Positions 9,901-16,719 of a stretch of 64,000 bases of DNA are shown in pieces. Positions within the stretch are counted from its first letter, which is position 1. Each line of letters begins with the position of its first letter. A program made the position numbers and the translations under genes. Where the stretch lies: positions 25,298-89,297 of the forward strand of contig JAZRNY010000035.1 of NCBI GenBank assembly GCA_045648445.1, in the 5' to 3' direction. The DNA is from SIG607 sp045648445. GTDB taxonomy: Bacteria; Bacillota; Clostridia; Oscillospirales; Acutalibacteraceae. The notes under the pieces are model-generated. The model was not told where the DNA came from. It saw only the letters and a program-made list of their open reading frames with translations, and did no database searches.

Positions 9901-11149
9901 CATTAGGAATAGCGATATTAGTAAGGTTACTACAACCTTGAAATGCAGCTGCACCAACGCTTGTTACGCTATCAGGAATGGTAATACCGAAGAGATTGCA
10001 GCAACCACGAAAAGCATTAGTTGCGATAACCTTTGTTCCTGTATTGATGGCATAATCACCGCTTTTTGTGGTTTTGCATTCCACTAAAACATTATTAATG
10101 TATAAAACATCTTCCTGCCAGTTATTGCTGTTATTATAATAGGCTGTGTCATAAAATGCAGAACCACCTAAATCTTTTAAATTATCAGAAATGGTAATAC
10201 TTGCGAGATTGCTACAACCATAAAACGCAGAGCCGTATATATTTTCAACACTCTCGGGAACGTTTATGCTTGTGATCTTGTTGCAACCATGAAACGCAAA
10301 TGCTCCTATATTTTTTACAGTATTTGGAATGAAAATATTTGTGAGATTACTGTAGTTATAAAACGCAAATGAGCTTATGTTCTCTACGCCATTTGGAATT
10401 TCTAATTCCGTCAATAATTCTCCGTTAAGATAAAAGTTGTCAGCATTTCTAATAGGATTTGCATATTGGCTTGCAAAGCTGATTTTCAGCCACGCAGCAA
10501 GATCGGTGATATATACGTCTGTAAGCCCGTTGCAAGCGTAAAACGCATGTTCACCAATGCTTTTTACACTATCGGTAATGGTAATACTTGTAAGACTATC
10601 CCAACCACAAAATGCATAATGAGGTATGTTTTCTACTCCATCCGGCACTACTAATTCCGTCAACAATTCTTTGTTAAGATACACATTATTTGAATAACAC
10701 ATGGGATTTGCAAATTGGTCTTCAAAACTGATTTCCAGCCATGAGTTAAGGTCGGTTATATATATGTTAAGACTTTTACATCCTACAAATGCAGAACCGC
10801 CTATGCTTTTTACACTATTAGGAATGGTAATGCTTCTCAGACTATTGGACTCACTATATCCATTGCGATCATTATATCCACAAAACGCATTTTTGCCGAT
10901 ATGTGTAACTCCCTCTTGAATTACTACGGAGGTTATATATGTACCCCAAGGCGCTGCTTTACCGTTAAAATAATCATAATCACCCATGGCACCATTGCCG
11001 GAAACAACAAGTTCAGTTCCGTTAAGCTCCCACGTACATTCACCTGTAGTGCCGCTTGTTATTGCATTTGCAGTTATGCTACACAATCCTGTGGGCATAA
11101 TTGACAGCATTAAAACTATCGATAATACTACTGACAACACCTTTTTCAT
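6929..11149 (-). CDS. Giant BspA-type LRR / CxxC-finger / dockerin protein
   Basis: A 1406-residue secreted mosaic. The start at 11149 (MKKVLSVVLSIVLMLS) is chosen because GGGGGA precedes it and a signal peptide (about 1-31) follows; the longer in-frame extension lies inside the leader RNA. Domains in order: about 17 BspA-type leucine-rich repeats of the form ITIPDSVKSIGDSAFSGCSSL (35-585); two HYEWI/ATCG cysteine-histidine modules (about 610-720); a Listeria-Bacteroides repeat ending LYAQW (726-797); 12 CxxC pairs, many CxxCxGxG as in the DnaJ zinc finger (803-966); a fibronectin-like stretch (976-1040); three HxYxxxC-x-xxCN modules (1046-1126); three group-3 Ig-like repeats (1116-1343); and a C-terminal dockerin (1345-1406). 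It is likely displayed on the surface via a cohesin. BspA LRRs are known in adhesins; the purpose of DnaJ-like fingers outside the cell is unknown. Confidence 0.85.
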   Translation of the reverse strand: MKKVLSVVLSIVLMLSIMPTGLCSITANAITSGTTGECTWELNGTELVVSGNGAMGDYDYFNGKAAPWGTYITSVVIQEGVTHIGKNAFCGYNDRNGYSESNSLRSITIPNSVKSIGGSAFVGCKSLNIYITDLNSWLEISFEDQFANPMCYSNNVYLNKELLTELVVPDGVENIPHYAFCGWDSLTSITITDSVKSIGEHAFYACNGLTDVYITDLAAWLKISFASQYANPIRNADNFYLNGELLTELEIPNGVENISSFAFYNYSNLTNIFIPNTVKNIGAFAFHGCNKITSINVPESVENIYGSAFYGCSNLASITISDNLKDLGGSAFYDTAYYNNSNNWQEDVLYINNVLVECKTTKSGDYAINTGTKVIATNAFRGCCNLFGITIPDSVTSVGAAAFQGCSNLTNIAIPNGVTSIGAFTFQGCSNLTNIAIPDSVKSIGDSAFSSCSSLTSVTIPDDVESISDSMFQYCSRLENIIVPDSVKSIGYLAFSGCGNLTDVTIPEAVERIGANAFAGCSSLTDITIPDGVKRINVYTFANCSNLTSVIVPDSVKRIDASAFLGCTMLADVFYKGSIIEKASISIFAQNQPLINANWHYDICVGAMTHIYDACYDTSCNRCGKTREAMHLYEWIIDRVATCGADGSKHEECSLCHGKRNENTVIYATENHSYEWIIDKENNCGVNGSQHEECSVCHARQNENTIIEANGNHIFKSETSGVCDVCGILRIIFDPNGGTSIEAVFVHSGEATEIPSVEPTRSGYNFVGWSTSKNGEVKYQTGDKLSSVNKSAILYAQWNKICKTCNGDGIEDYFEKCFLCDGKGFETSSSVRCGLCDGDGIIATSTNVSCPSCNGSGKGTSIKKCSFCHGNGKLCNICGGYAQTALQGVGWVCSRCGVPSFRSCNSCGGQGSWMSDECSRCEGTGNVSQSGSISCYQCSGTGNGRLDCKYCTEGSNKKTRSCTACNATGEVIRQSVSAPSAPAVHSFADTVITLEEISNGEYSIDGEIWQESPVFNGLEEGKEYTFYQRYAKTDTTLSSEPSAAVKLIAHNHTYDDTCDIECNICQTIREITHTYSSDCDTICNICFDERVAIKNHTFTDGCDLSCNECDHVRILENIDVTSKPQKTEYLERNEGLDVTGGKLTLYYTDGTSVEIAITSNMVSGFNNKIVGLQTLTVTYEGFEDTYDIKIVAKSLTSISATTKPNKTTYIESTALDDTGMVLTLYYNNNTSETITTGWVSEYDFSNVGTSVVEVTYGGKTCTYDVMVIAKTLTSIVIESEPYKREYVEGDDAFDTDGLKVKAYYNNNTSEVINDYTISGYDSSFGIKTIIVGYKGKTASFEVTVLLLGDCNGDGSVDATDLAVMKLFLAGLSNLSDTGLLAGDLNGDGEVNTTDLASLKLKLAGIE

Positions 11150-11163
11150 AAGTATTCCCCCAT

Positions 11164-11197
11164 AAAATAAAAAGTGCGTCAACCGAAGCTGACGCAC
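11164..11197 (-). terminator. Leader terminator/attenuator
   Basis: An 8-bp GC-rich stem GTGCGTCA/TGACGCAC around GCTTCGGT, followed on the minus strand by TTTTTATTTT, only about 15 nt before the start codon of the giant gene. Readthrough is needed for expression. Confidence 0.85.
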
Positions 11198-11376
11198 CGA
11201 AAAACGCAAACTCCGATTGTCGCCAAACAAATTTCAAGTATGATGGGTTTCCCCACACAATAACCTGATGGAATTTGCGTTTTTACCAAATTCACACGAT
11301 TATTGTGTGCAAAAAGGGTAGACTTACCCCTTTGCAGGAAATATACAATCATACTTTTATCAAATTTGTTTGGCAC
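11164..11376 (-). ncRNA. Structured leader RNA of the giant dockerin gene (riboswitch-like)
   Basis: Transcription from the promoter at 11381-11409 would begin near 11375. The RNA folds, by eye, as a closing stem of 13 bp (GCCAAACAAATTT with AAATTTGTTTGGC) extended by 9 bp (AAGTATGAT with ATCATACTT). Inside are a hairpin GCAAAGGGGTA/TACCCTTTTTGC, a 10-bp stem CACACAATAA/TTATTGTGTG and a hairpin GAATTTG/CAAATTC. The last hairpin loop and flank (11274-11284) complement 11200-11210 over 11 bp, allowing a pseudoknot or switch helix. A strong terminator (11174-11197, then T5) ends just before the gene's ribosome site. No second promoter separates RNA and gene, so it should act as a cis leader. It is not a family I can name; raiA RNA or another Rfam class is possible. 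Confidence 0.6.
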
Positions 11377-11380
11377 ACTT

Positions 11381-11409
11381 ATTATATCAAATTATATTTA
11401 CTTTTTCAA
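11381..11409 (-). promoter_or_regulatory. Promoter of the leader RNA and giant dockerin gene
   Basis: Minus strand TTGAAA (11404-11409), 17-nt spacer, TATAAT (11381-11386). Confidence 0.8.
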
Positions 11410-11437
11410 GTATTAGCATATTAAGTACAAAAAATAT

Positions 11438-11475
11438 GGACACATCATAAAGGAAAACTCCAAAATGATGTGTCC
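11438..11475 (-). terminator. Terminator of the NifU-like/GGGtGRT operon
   Basis: An 11-bp stem GGACACATCAT/ATGATGTGTCC with a 16-nt loop and a following T-run on the minus strand. A near copy lies at 6729-6766. Confidence 0.85.
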
Positions 11476-11548
11476 AACTTTTTTATTATTGTTTTTTAAA
11501 ATAGGTTTTTTGGGGTTGCCCGAAAGCATCAAAAAGGCTTATAACACC

Positions 11549-12550
11549 TTACTTATTAAGTGCTTCGTTAACTGCAACTGCGCAAGCAACAGTCATACCA
11601 ACCATGGGGTTGTTACCTGCACCGATAAGACCCATCATTTCAACGTGAGCAGGAACGGAAGAGGAACCTGCGAACTGAGCGTCAGAGTGCATACGGCCCA
11701 TAGTATCGGTCATACCGTAAGAAGCAGGACCTGCAGCCATATTATCGGGATGGAGAGTTCTACCTGTACCGCCACCGCTTGCTACGGAGAAGTACTTCTT
11801 GCCCTGTTCGATACATTCTTTCTTATAAGTACCTGCAACAGGATGCTGGAAACGGGTAGGATTGGTGGAGTTACCGGTGATGGAAACGTCAACACCTTCA
11901 AGATGCATAATAGCAACGCCTTCACGAACGTCGTCTGCACCGTAGCAACGAACCTTAGCGCGTTCGCCGTCGGAATAAGCGATTTCTTCAACAACGTTTA
12001 CTTTACCGGTGTAGTAGTCAAACTTAGTCTGAACGTAGGTAAAGCCGTTAATACGGGAAATGATTTTAGCAGCATCTTTACCAAGACCATTAAGGATAAC
12101 ACGAAGGGGTTCTTTTCTTGCTTTATTAGCACTCTTAGCAAGACCGATAGCGCCTTCAGCAGCAGCGAAGGATTCGTGACCTGCCAAAAATGCAAAACAC
12201 TTGGTTTCGTCTCTGAGAAGCATAGCGCCGAGGTTACCGTGGCCAAGACCAACCTTACGGTCGTCAGCAACGGAACCGGGGATACAGAAGGACTGAAGAC
12301 CAAGACCGATCTTTTCAGCGGCTTCAGCAGCGCTTGCTACCTTATCCTTGATAGCGATAGCACAGCCTACAACGTAAGCCCATGCAGCGTTTTCGAAACA
12401 AATAGGCTGAATGCCCTTTACGATGCCGTAAGCATCAACACCTGCATCGTCGCAGATTTTCTTTGCTTCTTCAATAGAAGCAATGCCATGTTTATTAAGT
12501 TCCGCATTGATTTGGTCAATACGTCTTTCATAACTTTCAAATAATGCCAT
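11549..12550 (-). CDS. GGGtGRT protein
   Basis: 333 residues with the name-giving motif in FSVASGGGTGRTLHPDN (about 252-268) and the conserved tail GLIGAGNNPMVGMTVACAV. The family is widespread in anaerobes, is usually encoded next to a NifU-like scaffold protein (as here, 18 nt upstream) and has no established biochemical role that I know. No signal peptide; AAGGAGG precedes the ATG. Its codon use is biased toward highly expressed style, suggesting an abundant protein. Two decayed copies of its 3' end lie downstream at 6833-6911 and 5054-5073. Confidence 0.9.
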   Translation of the reverse strand: MALFESYERRIDQINAELNKHGIASIEEAKKICDDAGVDAYGIVKGIQPICFENAAWAYVVGCAIAIKDKVASAAEAAEKIGLGLQSFCIPGSVADDRKVGLGHGNLGAMLLRDETKCFAFLAGHESFAAAEGAIGLAKSANKARKEPLRVILNGLGKDAAKIISRINGFTYVQTKFDYYTGKVNVVEEIAYSDGERAKVRCYGADDVREGVAIMHLEGVDVSITGNSTNPTRFQHPVAGTYKKECIEQGKKYFSVASGGGTGRTLHPDNMAAGPASYGMTDTMGRMHSDAQFAGSSSVPAHVEMMGLIGAGNNPMVGMTVACAVAVNEALNK

Positions 12551-12568
12551 AAGTCACTGCCTCCTTAA

Positions 12569-13261
12569 TTATTCTTCACGGGGGTCGATGAGTTTTGCAG
12601 CATCATCAACACGTCCGTACTGTCCGCTAGCCTTTTCTAATGCTTCGTTAGCGTCCATACCTTTTTTAATCATATCCATCATCTTACCAAGATGAACGAA
12701 TTTGTAACCTGTGATTTGATCGTCCTTGTCAACGGCAATCTTGGTGATATAGCCTTCAGCAAGTTCTAGATAACGGGGGCCCTTAGTCTTGGTAGCATAG
12801 GTAGTACCAACCTGAGAACGAAGACCCTTACCTAAATCTTCAAGACCTGCACCGATGGGAAGACCATCTTCAGAGAATGCAGTCTGAGTACGACCGTAAA
12901 CGATTTGTAAGAAAAGTTCTCTCATAGCGGTGTTAATAGCATCGCAAACGAGGTCGGTGTTGAGTGCTTCAAGAATGGTTTTGCCAACCAAAATTTCGGA
13001 AGCCATTGCTGCAGAGTGGGTCATGCCGGAGCAGCCGAGAGTTTCAACGAGAGCCTCTTCAATGATACCCTCTTTAACGTTAAGGGTAAGTTTGCAGGTA
13101 CCCTGCTGAGGAGCACACCAGCCCACACCGTGTGTAAGACCGGAAACATCCTTTACTTCTTTTACCTGAGTCCAGGCACCTTCCTGCGGAATAGGTGCAG
13201 GTCCGTGGTATGCGCCCTTAGCAAGAGGACACATTTTTTCTACTTCATGTGAGTATTTCAT
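12569..13261 (-). CDS. NifU-like iron-sulfur scaffold protein
   Basis: 230 residues from MKYSHEVEKMCPLAKG; this start (AAAGGAG 7 nt upstream) is preferred over the longer in-frame extension. Cysteines sit in GVGWCAPQQGTC (about 48-56) and ALVETLGCSGMTHSAAMAS (about 75), resembling the NifU_N/IscU pattern with its conserved Cys positions. NifU-type scaffolds assemble Fe-S clusters. It forms an operon with the GGGtGRT gene, suggesting that protein receives or uses a cluster; this is inference. Confidence 0.8.
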   Translation of the reverse strand: MKYSHEVEKMCPLAKGAYHGPAPIPQEGAWTQVKEVKDVSGLTHGVGWCAPQQGTCKLTLNVKEGIIEEALVETLGCSGMTHSAAMASEILVGKTILEALNTDLVCDAINTAMRELFLQIVYGRTQTAFSEDGLPIGAGLEDLGKGLRSQVGTTYATKTKGPRYLELAEGYITKIAVDKDDQITGYKFVHLGKMMDMIKKGMDANEALEKASGQYGRVDDAAKLIDPREE

Positions 13262-13308
13262 AACAGAACTCCTTTCGGTTAATCCGCCTTTATAGGCGCT
13301 TCGAAACA

Positions 13309-13336
13309 ATTATATCATACTTTTTAAAATATGCAA
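13309..13336 (-). promoter_or_regulatory. Promoter of the NifU-like/GGGtGRT operon
   Basis: Minus strand TTGCAT (13331-13336), 16-nt spacer, TATAAT (13309-13314), about 48 nt before the start codon. Confidence 0.7.
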
Positions 13337-13384
13337 TATTTTTTCACCAGGAAATACGTGTTTTTGACAATTTTTTCACATATT

Positions 13385-16150
13385 TCACAGTAATCCTGCA
13401 AGATAGAGTTTAAGTTTAGCAAGGTCAACGGAATTCACTTCGCCGTCTACGTCAAAATCGTATACAACAGGGTCGTATGTGTCAATTCCTGCAAGTGCCA
13501 ATTTAAGCATCGCCAAATCCACCGTAGAAATTATACCGTCTTTATTACAGTCACCGGGAAGAACGTCACTCCACACAGCGTAGAGTGTTACACTTTGGGT
13601 AAACACGTAATTTTTATCTGCTAAATATTCTACTTTGCCATCTTTAACGCTTGACCAACCCATAAACACTTTACCGTCAAATTTCATATCGGTCATTTCA
13701 ATTGTATAATTACCATTAAAGTCCAAAACGGCTGTTTCGGGCTGACCCGTACCGCCGTTAGCGTCAAAGTGAATTTTTATAGGCTCATAGGTTTTAGGGT
13801 TTATAGAAAATTCTTTTATGAGCGTTATGTTATTATATCCGTCACGGGCATAAACCTTTGTGTTGTAAATACTGTCAGATGTTGAAAAATCGGAAGTTTT
13901 AACACGAACGGAATATACGTTTTCACCTATTGCACCTGCAATATGTTCTTTTTCAACACCGTTTACGGTAGTTTTTGCATAAACCGAACTAAGCCCAATA
14001 TCGTCGGTAGCGTATACTACCAACGTATAACCTGTTTCATCAATATCAGCAACGTCTATAAGATTTCCTTCGGGCGCTATTTTATCAATTATATTAAAGG
14101 AAATTTTATGTATACTTTTTATTGTTACGTCGCTACTGGTAAAAATTTCAACGGTATGTTCACCGTAAGAAAGTTCTTTTGCGCTAAGCACTAATTTAAA
14201 ACCTGCATAATCGGTAGTACATGCGCTGTAAGACTTTTTTACGTCGGTACGTTTTTCACTAGCCATTGGAATTTTAGCGCCACCGTCAACTGAATAGTAG
14301 CAAAGCGCCTCGCCGATATTGCTAAATGCCCAACCACGAATTGTTACGGTATCATCAACAGTATAGTCCTGACTGCCTGTCGGACTTTCAAGTTTAGTCT
14401 GAAAAGCAATATTTTTTCTGTTGCCGCCGTAAAGGGTAACATTACCAACCGGAATATAGCCTGTATAACCTTTTCCGCTTTTAGTAACGCTAACTTTAAA
14501 CATTTTATTACCCTTTCCGTCATAGGTAATACCTAAAACGGTAACGGTATCTCCCTTTGATAAACTGCAAACCTTAGTTGAGCCGTCGGGAGTAGAAACA
14601 AGTGAACAAGCGGTATTAACTGCATCTTTACTTTTAGCGCTTAAAGTTACTCGTTTATAGTAAATGTAACCTTCTTTGCCGTTACTTGCCACCCTTATAT
14701 AAAACCATTTATCACCGTCTTTATCAAAAGCCGCCTCTAAAACAGTAACCTTTGCATTAGCCGAAATGGTAGCAACAATATTATTTTCGGTTCCGGGCGC
14801 AGAGCGAAGATTATACGAAACGTTTGTGTAATCGTAGTCAGGTTCAACGGGTGCCGTATCAACAGAAACGAAATCGCTACGAATATAACCTTCGATTTTA
14901 TCGTCGAAAACTATTACTTTATGCCATTTTTCACCTTTACTGTTAGTAACTGTATCAATAATTTCCAACTTGGTGCCTTTATTGTATTCACCTAATATAT
15001 CACCCGAAGTACTTTCACTGCTTCTGATTCTGACGTCATCGCCGTTTACGTAAGGAGTTTCGGTTTTTGTAACGATTTTAATAAAATCGCTGCGAATAAA
15101 TCCCTCGTTACCGTCAGATTCTATTTTAACTTTGTACCAATATTCATCACTTTCGTTTTTTGTAACACCAAGAAGTTTAACGTAAGTACCGCTATCATAT
15201 TCTTCAATTTTATCGGAATCTGTAGTTGGTTTACTTCTCAGACGTACGCTATCCCCGTTTATATGGTGCGTTTTTTGAGTATCGGTTTTATTTAAAAGAG
15301 TAATAAAATCACTGCGGATATAACCCGTTTGTCCCGTACTTACTATTTTCACCTGATGCCATATTTTACCGTCTTCACCTGTAAGCGAATCTAGTATTTC
15401 GACACTTGTACCACTGTCAAAAGACGCTAATTTAGAATAATTTGTTCCTGCACCACTACGCATATTTACACCATCGCTGTTAACGTAGTCAAACGCAGGA
15501 GTCAAACTTCCCGAAGACGATGAAGAACCCGAATATGCCGGTGTAATAAATGCCTGAATAGCATCAGAAGACACTAAAATACTGTTGTAGCACACCTTAT
15601 CATCGGTAGCATTACCGTGCACAACCCATATTTTTTTAGCGGCAGAATCGTACGAGCAAACTATAGCCACGTGGGAACTTTCTTTATAGGTGCCATCGGC
15701 ATTTTTATCGGGCCAATAATAACTTCCCGAATAACCATTTGTCATAGGATTGTACAGCACCAAATCTCCGCGTTTTGGGGTATAATCGTCTTTATAGTGA
15801 TAGGTTCCGCTGTTTCTGAAATTATTCGCCTTGGCAGTTTTATGAATTATAGAGGTAGGAATACCCGCTTGATTTGCGCACCAAGCAATAAACATACCAC
15901 ACCACTGAGCATAGGTGTAATTTTCACCGTACCAAGCGCCGTATTTAGTACCTACGGTGGTATTACCGAAATAACCTACCTGCGTCATTGCAACGCCGAT
16001 AAGATCTTCAATATACTTACCGGTATTATTCCAAGTATTAGGCTTTTCGTTGCTGTATGTAACGTCTGCCATTGCGTTAATAGGGCACAAAGCAGTAACG
16101 ACAATGACAACCGAAAGAAAACAAAGCAATACTTTTTTAAGGGTTAACAT
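13385..16150 (-). CDS. Secreted CHAP-SH3(x5)-dockerin wall-active protein
   Basis: 921 residues. Signal peptide about 1-28 (AMA cleavage region). A CHAP-type cysteine peptidase/amidase domain (about 40-205) has its catalytic Cys in AQWCGMFIAWC and His in SSHVAIVCSYD; such domains cut peptidoglycan peptides. Five bacterial SH3 repeats follow (about 220-580), several ending GYIRSDF, likely wall-binding. Then come an Ig-like stretch (about 590-800), a Listeria-Bacteroides repeat ending LYAVW, and a type I dockerin (about 860-921) with loops DCNKDGIISTVDL and DFDVDGEVNSVDL. The dockerin differs from the two duplicated ones downstream. Dockerins on peptidoglycan hydrolases are unusual compared with glycanases. 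It has its own promoter at 16206-16234. Confidence 0.85.
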   Translation of the reverse strand: MLTLKKVLLCFLSVVIVVTALCPINAMADVTYSNEKPNTWNNTGKYIEDLIGVAMTQVGYFGNTTVGTKYGAWYGENYTYAQWCGMFIAWCANQAGIPTSIIHKTAKANNFRNSGTYHYKDDYTPKRGDLVLYNPMTNGYSGSYYWPDKNADGTYKESSHVAIVCSYDSAAKKIWVVHGNATDDKVCYNSILVSSDAIQAFITPAYSGSSSSSGSLTPAFDYVNSDGVNMRSGAGTNYSKLASFDSGTSVEILDSLTGEDGKIWHQVKIVSTGQTGYIRSDFITLLNKTDTQKTHHINGDSVRLRSKPTTDSDKIEEYDSGTYVKLLGVTKNESDEYWYKVKIESDGNEGFIRSDFIKIVTKTETPYVNGDDVRIRSSESTSGDILGEYNKGTKLEIIDTVTNSKGEKWHKVIVFDDKIEGYIRSDFVSVDTAPVEPDYDYTNVSYNLRSAPGTENNIVATISANAKVTVLEAAFDKDGDKWFYIRVASNGKEGYIYYKRVTLSAKSKDAVNTACSLVSTPDGSTKVCSLSKGDTVTVLGITYDGKGNKMFKVSVTKSGKGYTGYIPVGNVTLYGGNRKNIAFQTKLESPTGSQDYTVDDTVTIRGWAFSNIGEALCYYSVDGGAKIPMASEKRTDVKKSYSACTTDYAGFKLVLSAKELSYGEHTVEIFTSSDVTIKSIHKISFNIIDKIAPEGNLIDVADIDETGYTLVVYATDDIGLSSVYAKTTVNGVEKEHIAGAIGENVYSVRVKTSDFSTSDSIYNTKVYARDGYNNITLIKEFSINPKTYEPIKIHFDANGGTGQPETAVLDFNGNYTIEMTDMKFDGKVFMGWSSVKDGKVEYLADKNYVFTQSVTLYAVWSDVLPGDCNKDGIISTVDLAMLKLALAGIDTYDPVVYDFDVDGEVNSVDLAKLKLYLAGLL

Positions 16151-16205
16151 TAAAATTTTTCAGTCCTTTTATAGTAAACGAATAATAATATATAATAACA
16201 AATTT

Positions 16206-16234
16206 ATAATAACATAAACAGTAATTAAAGTCAA
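16206..16234 (-). promoter_or_regulatory. Promoter of the CHAP-dockerin gene
   Basis: Minus strand TTGACT (16229-16234), 17-nt spacer, TATTAT (16206-16211). It lies downstream of the terminator of the RNA unit at 16245-16566, so the two are separate transcripts. Confidence 0.75.
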
Positions 16235-16244
16235 ACCCAATAAT

Positions 16245-16566
16245 AAGAAAACCCGACGCCTTACGACGTCGGGAAATATTAACTGTACATTGGTAACACC
16301 CTAACCTATTTAATGTTTATTAAAAGTTTTAGATTATACATTGGTCTCACCACATTTATTTTTTAAGAAAGGAATATTTATAGAACAAAACTCATTTATG
16401 TAAATTTTAATTTAATTAAAGTATGCTATATTAACTTTGTCGTTAGCCAATTTAAATGAAGTTAATGCTTTTTGGGACTCACCTCTTTCAGTTTGATGGG
16501 GGTTGGTAAACGGGTTCGGCTTCCAATTTCATTGGTATCAGCCACCTTTCTGTCCTCTCTTTTCTG
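16245..16566 (-). ncRNA. Candidate independent ~320-nt RNA
   Basis: It is bounded upstream by a perfect promoter (16572-16600) and downstream by a terminator (16252-16273, stem CCCGACG/CGTCGGG, then TTTTCTT). No ORF of note is inside. The 5' part shows GGAC...GTCC closing bases (about 16548 and 16479) around a hairpin GGCT/AGCC with inner CCAAT/ATTGG. ACCAATG recurs three times (16530-16536, 16339-16345, 16288-16294 on the minus strand), each preceded by GGTG. It is not a riboswitch class I recognise. Because the next gene has its own promoter, a trans-acting RNA is more likely than a leader. Confidence 0.55.
16252..16273 (-). terminator. Terminator of the ~320-nt RNA
   Basis: A 7-bp GC-rich stem CCCGACG/CGTCGGG with an 8-nt loop, followed on the minus strand by TTTTCTTATT. 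Confidence 0.8.
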
Positions 16567-16571
16567 TCTTT

Positions 16572-16600
16572 ATTATAGTGCATAATATACTATTTGTCAA
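16572..16600 (-). promoter_or_regulatory. Consensus promoter of the ~320-nt RNA
   Basis: Minus strand TTGACA (16595-16600), exactly 17 nt, TATAAT (16572-16577). A perfect sigma-A match, among the strongest in the window, and no gene starts within 400 nt. Confidence 0.85.
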
Positions 16601-16652
16601 GTGTTTTGTTCAAAACTTTTATATATTTTTAAAAAAGTTATTAACAAATACA

Positions 16653-16679
16653 AAAAAGTCGCAAAATTTGCGACTTTTT
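16653..16679 (-). terminator. Terminator of the ATC-hydrolase-like gene
   Basis: A 13-bp palindromic stem AAAAAGTCGCAAA/TTTGCGACTTTTT with flanking T-runs, downstream of the minus-strand gene ending at 16720. Confidence 0.8.
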
Positions 16680-16719
16680 AAATTTTTCCGAACATTATGG
16701 CAAAAATCTAGTAACTAAA

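Noticed and set aside
11150..11230. In-frame 27-residue N-terminal extension of the giant dockerin protein
   Set aside because: It overlaps the structured leader and terminator, and would bury the signal peptide.
11164..11376. SRP RNA, 6S RNA, tmRNA or RNase P RNA
   Set aside because: Conserved elements (SRP GGAAGCAGC loop, tmRNA T-arm, RNase P core) are absent and the position is that of a gene leader.
11465..12544. 359-codon plus-strand frame opposite the GGGtGRT gene
   Set aside because: It is the antisense of a strongly biased gene; the GGGtGRT protein is clearly the real product.
5091..16150. Complete cellulosome cluster
   Set aside because: Dockerins are present but no cohesin, scaffoldin or plant-polysaccharide enzyme with dockerin is in the window.
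16245..16566. T-box leader
   Set aside because: AGGGTGTTACC on the minus strand resembles but does not match the AGGGTGGTACCGCG core, and no tRNA-synthetase or amino-acid gene follows.
16245..16566. c-di-GMP, SAM, TPP, cobalamin or glycine riboswitch
   Set aside because: None of the conserved core strings of these classes is visible by eye.
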